From contig NZ_JBLREB010000002.1 in assembly GCF_048159605.1 (NCBI RefSeq), positions 434,001-498,000 on the forward strand: DNA of 64,000 bases. Direction: 5' to 3'. The notes below the pieces were generated by a model. It did not search any database. It was not told the DNA's origin and saw nothing but the letters and a program-made list of their open reading frames with translations. The DNA is from Ectobacillus polymachus. Its GTDB lineage: Bacteria; Bacillota; Bacilli; Bacillales; Bacillaceae_G. Position 1 is the first letter of the stretch; each line of letters opens with the position of its first letter. Positions 60,953-64,000 of this stretch are shown in pieces. The position numbers and the translations under genes were made by a program.

Positions 60953-62116
60953 GTGAAAAGGAAAATGAAAAAGGTGAAAGCTGTCACATGTGCGCTTGCA
61001 GCAGGCTTAATGGTATTTTCAACAGCGGGTTTAAAAGTATACGCAGAACCAAGTGCTTCTGATATTCAAGCGACTTTACATACGCAAGAACAACAAAGCG
61101 CGGATCTTCAAAAACAAATGGACGACCTTAAGAAAACCGTTGAAGACTTGCAAAATTCTATTCAAGACAATGAAAAGAAGCTTACAGATACAAAAAACAA
61201 TATTACTGACACAGAAAAACAAATTCAAGATTTAACAATTAAGATTAACCAATTAGAAGATATTATTCAAAAGCGTGAAGTGATTATTAAGAATCGTCTG
61301 AAGGCTATGCAAGAACAACCTACTTCCAACATGGTAACCGATGTAATTGTTAATGCTAAGAGTTTTGCTGATCTAATGGATCGTATTAGTAATGTTAATT
61401 TAGTTCTGCAATCTGATAAAGATTTATTTGATGCACAACAACGTGATCAAGATCAAGTAAAAGCGCAACGCGAAGAATTAGTGAAGAAAAACGACCAATT
61501 GCGTGCATATATGGCAGACCTTGAAAAGACAAATCAACAGCTTTCGGATGAACGTTCAAAGAAACAACAAGCTTGGGACGATTTGAATAGTAAATTCGAA
61601 AAGCTTGTGAATGATATTTCAAGTTCTAAAACACAATTATCAGATGCGCAAAAAGCGTCATTTGAGAAATCATCATTATTTTTACAGCGTACATCAGAAG
61701 ATCCAACACCTCAACCTACTCCTTCTAAATCAGCAGGTTCAAACGGTTCAAATGGGTCAAATAGTGGCGTTGTAGGAAAAGCAATGCAATATATAGGCGT
61801 ACCTTATGTATGGGGCGGTAAGTCTCCAAGTGGATTTGATTGCAGTGGCTTTGTTTCCTACGTTTTGGGAGGCGGATATCAAACAGCAGATGGATTTTGG
61901 CATAGTGTATCCCATATTGATAAAGGTAGCTTGCAACCTGGAGATCTCGTGTTCTTACAAAAAACATATCCACCATGTGGCCCTGGTTTTGCTTCTCATA
62001 TTGGTATTTATATTGGCAACGGTCAAATGGTTCATGCAGGAGATTCAGGAGTTCAAGTTTCAAGTATAAATAGCGGATGGGTCCATGATCATGAGTTGGG
62101 ATACGGTAGACCTTAA
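60953..62116 (+). CDS. CwlO-like secreted coiled-coil NlpC/P60 endopeptidase
   Basis: 387 residues. Signal peptide ending near LKVYA; long coiled coil (about 35-245, LQKQMDDLKKTVEDLQNSIQ) like CwlO/PcsB; Ser/Gly/Asn-rich hinge; NlpC/P60 domain (about 268-387) with catalytic Cys in FDCSGF (about 300) and His in SHIGIYIGNG (about 350). The family cuts the D-Glu-DAP bond for cell elongation, controlled through the coiled coil by FtsEX. The GTG at 60953 has AAGG at 5 nt; an ATG four codons on is possible. Confidence 0.9.
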   Translation: MKRKMKKVKAVTCALAAGLMVFSTAGLKVYAEPSASDIQATLHTQEQQSADLQKQMDDLKKTVEDLQNSIQDNEKKLTDTKNNITDTEKQIQDLTIKINQLEDIIQKREVIIKNRLKAMQEQPTSNMVTDVIVNAKSFADLMDRISNVNLVLQSDKDLFDAQQRDQDQVKAQREELVKKNDQLRAYMADLEKTNQQLSDERSKKQQAWDDLNSKFEKLVNDISSSKTQLSDAQKASFEKSSLFLQRTSEDPTPQPTPSKSAGSNGSNGSNSGVVGKAMQYIGVPYVWGGKSPSGFDCSGFVSYVLGGGYQTADGFWHSVSHIDKGSLQPGDLVFLQKTYPPCGPGFASHIGIYIGNGQMVHAGDSGVQVSSINSGWVHDHELGYGRP

Positions 62117-62151
62117 AATTTAATCTTTCACCTTTTAAAAATTTGAGACAA

Positions 62152-62193
62152 AGTCGATAGCTTACGATTTTCTAAGTAAGTTATCGGCTTTTT
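62152..62193 (+). terminator. intrinsic terminator after the endopeptidase gene
   Basis: GTCGATAGCTTAC and GTAAGTTATCGGC form the stem, then TTTTT. Confidence 0.85.
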
Positions 62194-62251
62194 ATGCATT
62201 TTACGGCAAATTTTGCAGGAGATATACTGGGGTAAAAAAGGGGTGATTACT

Positions 62252-63619
62252 ATGAAGAACCACGAGATTTCGCTCCAGCTTGCAGGGAGGCGATTGCTGC
62301 TGACAGAGCTGCCTGTTTCTGAGGAAATGATTGAGACAAATGCCCCGCAATTACGGATTGAACCAGCACTTCGTCGTCAAGGTAAGGCATATGAGTGCAT
62401 TCGCTGTGGTAACAGGTCAGCTCATTTGTTTGCTTCTACTCCGTGTGTACGCTGCGGGAAACATTGCATGTACTGCCGAAACTGTGTAGGTATGGGAAGA
62501 ATGTGCGAGTGTTCGAAGCTAGTAAGCTGGTCTGGATCGATTGTGAGACACACGTATTCGTCTTCCTTGCTTAATTGGGAAGGAACACTCTCAGAGGGGC
62601 AAGCTCTCGCCTCTACCGCAGTGATAGATGCAATTGCAAGAAAGGAAAATCATCTTATCTGGGCTGTATGCGGTGCAGGAAAAACGGAAGTACTGTTTGC
62701 TGGTATTGATGCTGCCCTGCAGCGAGGAGACCGCGTCTGCATCGCTACTCCTCGAACCGATGTTGTACTCGAACTCGCTCCTCGTCTGAAAAAGGTATTT
62801 CCGTCCATTTCGGTTCTAGCATTATATGGAGGAAGTCACGATCTTGGAAAATCATCTCCCCTTATTATTTCTACTACTCATCAGCTTCTTCGTTATTACC
62901 GCGCCTTTGATACGATCATCCTTGACGAGGTGGATGCATTTCCTTATTCTGTTGATTGCTCTCTTCAGTATGCGGTGATGCAGGCAAAGACGGAGAATGG
63001 TTCCCTTATTTATTTAACGGCAACGCCCAGTGCAGCAATGAAAAAGAAGGTTCAAGCAGGTAAGCTAAAGGCTACTATGATCCCGGCGCGCTATCACCAA
63101 TATCCTTTGCCTGTACCAATATTTTCTTGGTGTGGAAATTGGCGCAGTAAGATAAAACGAAACAAGCTTCCTTCTATCATATGGGACTGGATTGTTTCTC
63201 ACCTCCGTGCCTCGCGTCCTGTGTTTCTTTTTATACCTCGCATTTCCTATATTGCTCCTCTCACCAGCGCATTGAAGACGCTGGATGCACGTATTACAGG
63301 TGTTCATGCAGAGGATCGTGATCGTAAGGAGAAAGTAGCATCCTTTCGCAATGGTGACATTCCGCTTCTTGTTACCTCTACTATTTTAGAAAGAGGTGTT
63401 ACGGTTCGAAATCTGCAAGTGGCGGTCTTAGGGGCAGAGGAGGACGTTTTTACAGAATCTGCACTTGTTCAAATTGCCGGCAGAGTCGGGCGTAATCGTG
63501 ATTTTCCCTCAGGGGATGTCATCTTCTTTCACTTCGGAAAAACGGAAGCAATGGTGGATGCTAGAATGCACATCGTTAAGATGAATAAACGAGCAAAGAA
63601 GATGGGATGGACAATATGA
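62252..63619 (+). CDS. comFA: competence helicase ComFA
   Basis: 455 residues from the ATG at 62252 (AAGGGG upstream). Zinc-finger region with CxxC pairs (CIRCGN, CVRCGK, CMYCRNC, CEC; about 49-87), then a DEAD-like helicase: motif I VCGAGKTEV (about 142), ATPRTDVV (Ia), LDEVDAF (II, about 226), LTATPS (III, about 258), and TSTILERGVTV, QIAGRVGRN (V and VI, about 375-415). It drives import of single-stranded DNA in competent cells. No clear ComK box was found in the short upstream gap. It overlaps comFC by 4 bp. Confidence 0.95.
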   Translation: MKNHEISLQLAGRRLLLTELPVSEEMIETNAPQLRIEPALRRQGKAYECIRCGNRSAHLFASTPCVRCGKHCMYCRNCVGMGRMCECSKLVSWSGSIVRHTYSSSLLNWEGTLSEGQALASTAVIDAIARKENHLIWAVCGAGKTEVLFAGIDAALQRGDRVCIATPRTDVVLELAPRLKKVFPSISVLALYGGSHDLGKSSPLIISTTHQLLRYYRAFDTIILDEVDAFPYSVDCSLQYAVMQAKTENGSLIYLTATPSAAMKKKVQAGKLKATMIPARYHQYPLPVPIFSWCGNWRSKIKRNKLPSIIWDWIVSHLRASRPVFLFIPRISYIAPLTSALKTLDARITGVHAEDRDRKEKVASFRNGDIPLLVTSTILERGVTVRNLQVAVLGAEEDVFTESALVQIAGRVGRNRDFPSGDVIFFHFGKTEAMVDARMHIVKMNKRAKKMGWTI

Positions 63620-64000
63620 TGCATTGCCTCATTTGTCATTGCCAACTTTCAACTGGTGATAGCTGGTTTTCTTTTTTCTTTCCTAAGCTGCAGTCGCTAT
63701 TATGTGAAGAATGCAGCGGGAAATTGGAACCGATTCAAGGAGAGGTCTGTATGCAGTGTGGCCGGCCGATGGCAGGATTACCACATGCTTATAAGCTTGG
63801 CGACCAATGTTTGGATTGCAGCAAATGGCAGGAGAACGGTGAGGTGCTAGATTGCAATTGCTCGGTATATGTATACAATGATTTCATGAAGGAGATCATG
63901 ACCTTATTTAAATTCCGCGGTGATGTAGCACTCGCTAAAGCCTTTGCGTCCCCTTTGAAAGCAATCTTTTCACGTCAATTCTCCTCCTGCGCGGTTGTCC
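63616..64000 (+). CDS. comFC: competence protein ComFC, 5' part
   Basis: The ATG at 63616 overlaps the comFA stop (ATGA) and the frame runs off the window, 128 codons so far. Four-Cys zinc finger at the start (MMHCLICHCQL, then LLCEECSGKL), CMQCGRPM near 45, CLDCSKW near 65, then VYVYNDFMKEIMTLFKFRGD, the usual start of the phosphoribosyltransferase-like domain. Works with ComFA in DNA uptake. comFB, which separates the two genes in B. subtilis, is absent here. Confidence 0.93.
   Translation, partial: MMHCLICHCQLSTGDSWFSFFFPKLQSLLCEECSGKLEPIQGEVCMQCGRPMAGLPHAYKLGDQCLDCSKWQENGEVLDCNCSVYVYNDFMKEIMTLFKFRGDVALAKAFASPLKAIFSRQFSSCAVV

Noticed and set aside
62117..62251. ComK box before comFA
   Set aside because: Only loose A- and T-runs; no pair of AAAA-N5-TTTT boxes at helical spacing.

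Overview
The window is AT-rich Gram-positive DNA with strong Shine-Dalgarno sites (AGGAGG type), several TTG and GTG starts, and Bacillus-type gene content: ywqA-ywqB, ythA-ythB, dat, tagO, galU, mnaA, yvyE, degV, and comFA-comFC at the right edge. comFC follows comFA directly with no comFB between them. SH3/NlpC endopeptidases and a 3D-domain protein fit a Bacillaceae member related to, but not clearly inside, the Bacillus cereus group. No rRNA, tRNA, CRISPR array or intact insertion sequence was seen.

Layout. 0-2.7 kb: the 5' part of a large polytopic membrane protein and a tandem repeat array. 2.7-9.2 kb: a nitroreductase, a DinB-fold protein, the Snf2 helicase/SWIM protein pair ywqA-ywqB and a YdcF-like protein. 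9.3-10.9 kb: a toxin-antitoxin pair with an MqsR-like toxin and a three-domain antitoxin (zinc finger, HTH, Panacea). 11-15.9 kb: cell-wall proteins, a small ORF behind a good CcpA site, and a class C acid phosphatase. 15.9-18 kb: an ECF41-type sigma factor with its oxidoreductase partner behind a matching ECF41 promoter. 18-20.3 kb: a second repeat array, dat and an aldo/keto reductase.

20.3-36.3 kb is the most unusual part. It is a long co-directional exopolysaccharide cluster with a PelF-like glycosyltransferase, DivIVA-like and coiled-coil proteins, a PelG-like membrane protein, a GT-C-like membrane protein, an ATP-grasp ligase, a polysaccharide deacetylase, a MurJ/Wzx-type flippase, a DPM1-like GT2 with DUF2304, a membrane protein with a degenerate HD-GYP domain and a Cys-rich tail, and a GH114-like hydrolase. 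It looks like a Pel-type pathway in which the PelA hydrolase and deacetylase activities sit on separate genes and the c-di-GMP sensor has been exchanged. The front of the cluster was tandemly duplicated, and the first copy has decayed.

36-49 kb: a DUF347 membrane protein, an LtaS-type synthase, a truncated YkvA-like gene, a DUF2227-like protein, a lipoprotein, a MarR/MFS efflux pair, the ythAB cyanide-insensitive-type oxidase, an acyltransferase and a polysaccharide deacetylase. 49-58.5 kb: an envelope polymer block of tagO, galU, a Wzx flippase, a GT4 enzyme, UDP-glucose dehydrogenase, mnaA and an LCP ligase. 58.5-64 kb: yvyE, degV, a YodB-like regulator, a CwlO-like endopeptidase, comFA and partial comFC.

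Between genes, four loci carry related direct repeats with a strict 21-bp period (cores TTTAACGGCGAAA or TTTATCRACGAA). A further tandem structured element precedes galU. Product names rest on motif recognition by eye; no database search was possible.
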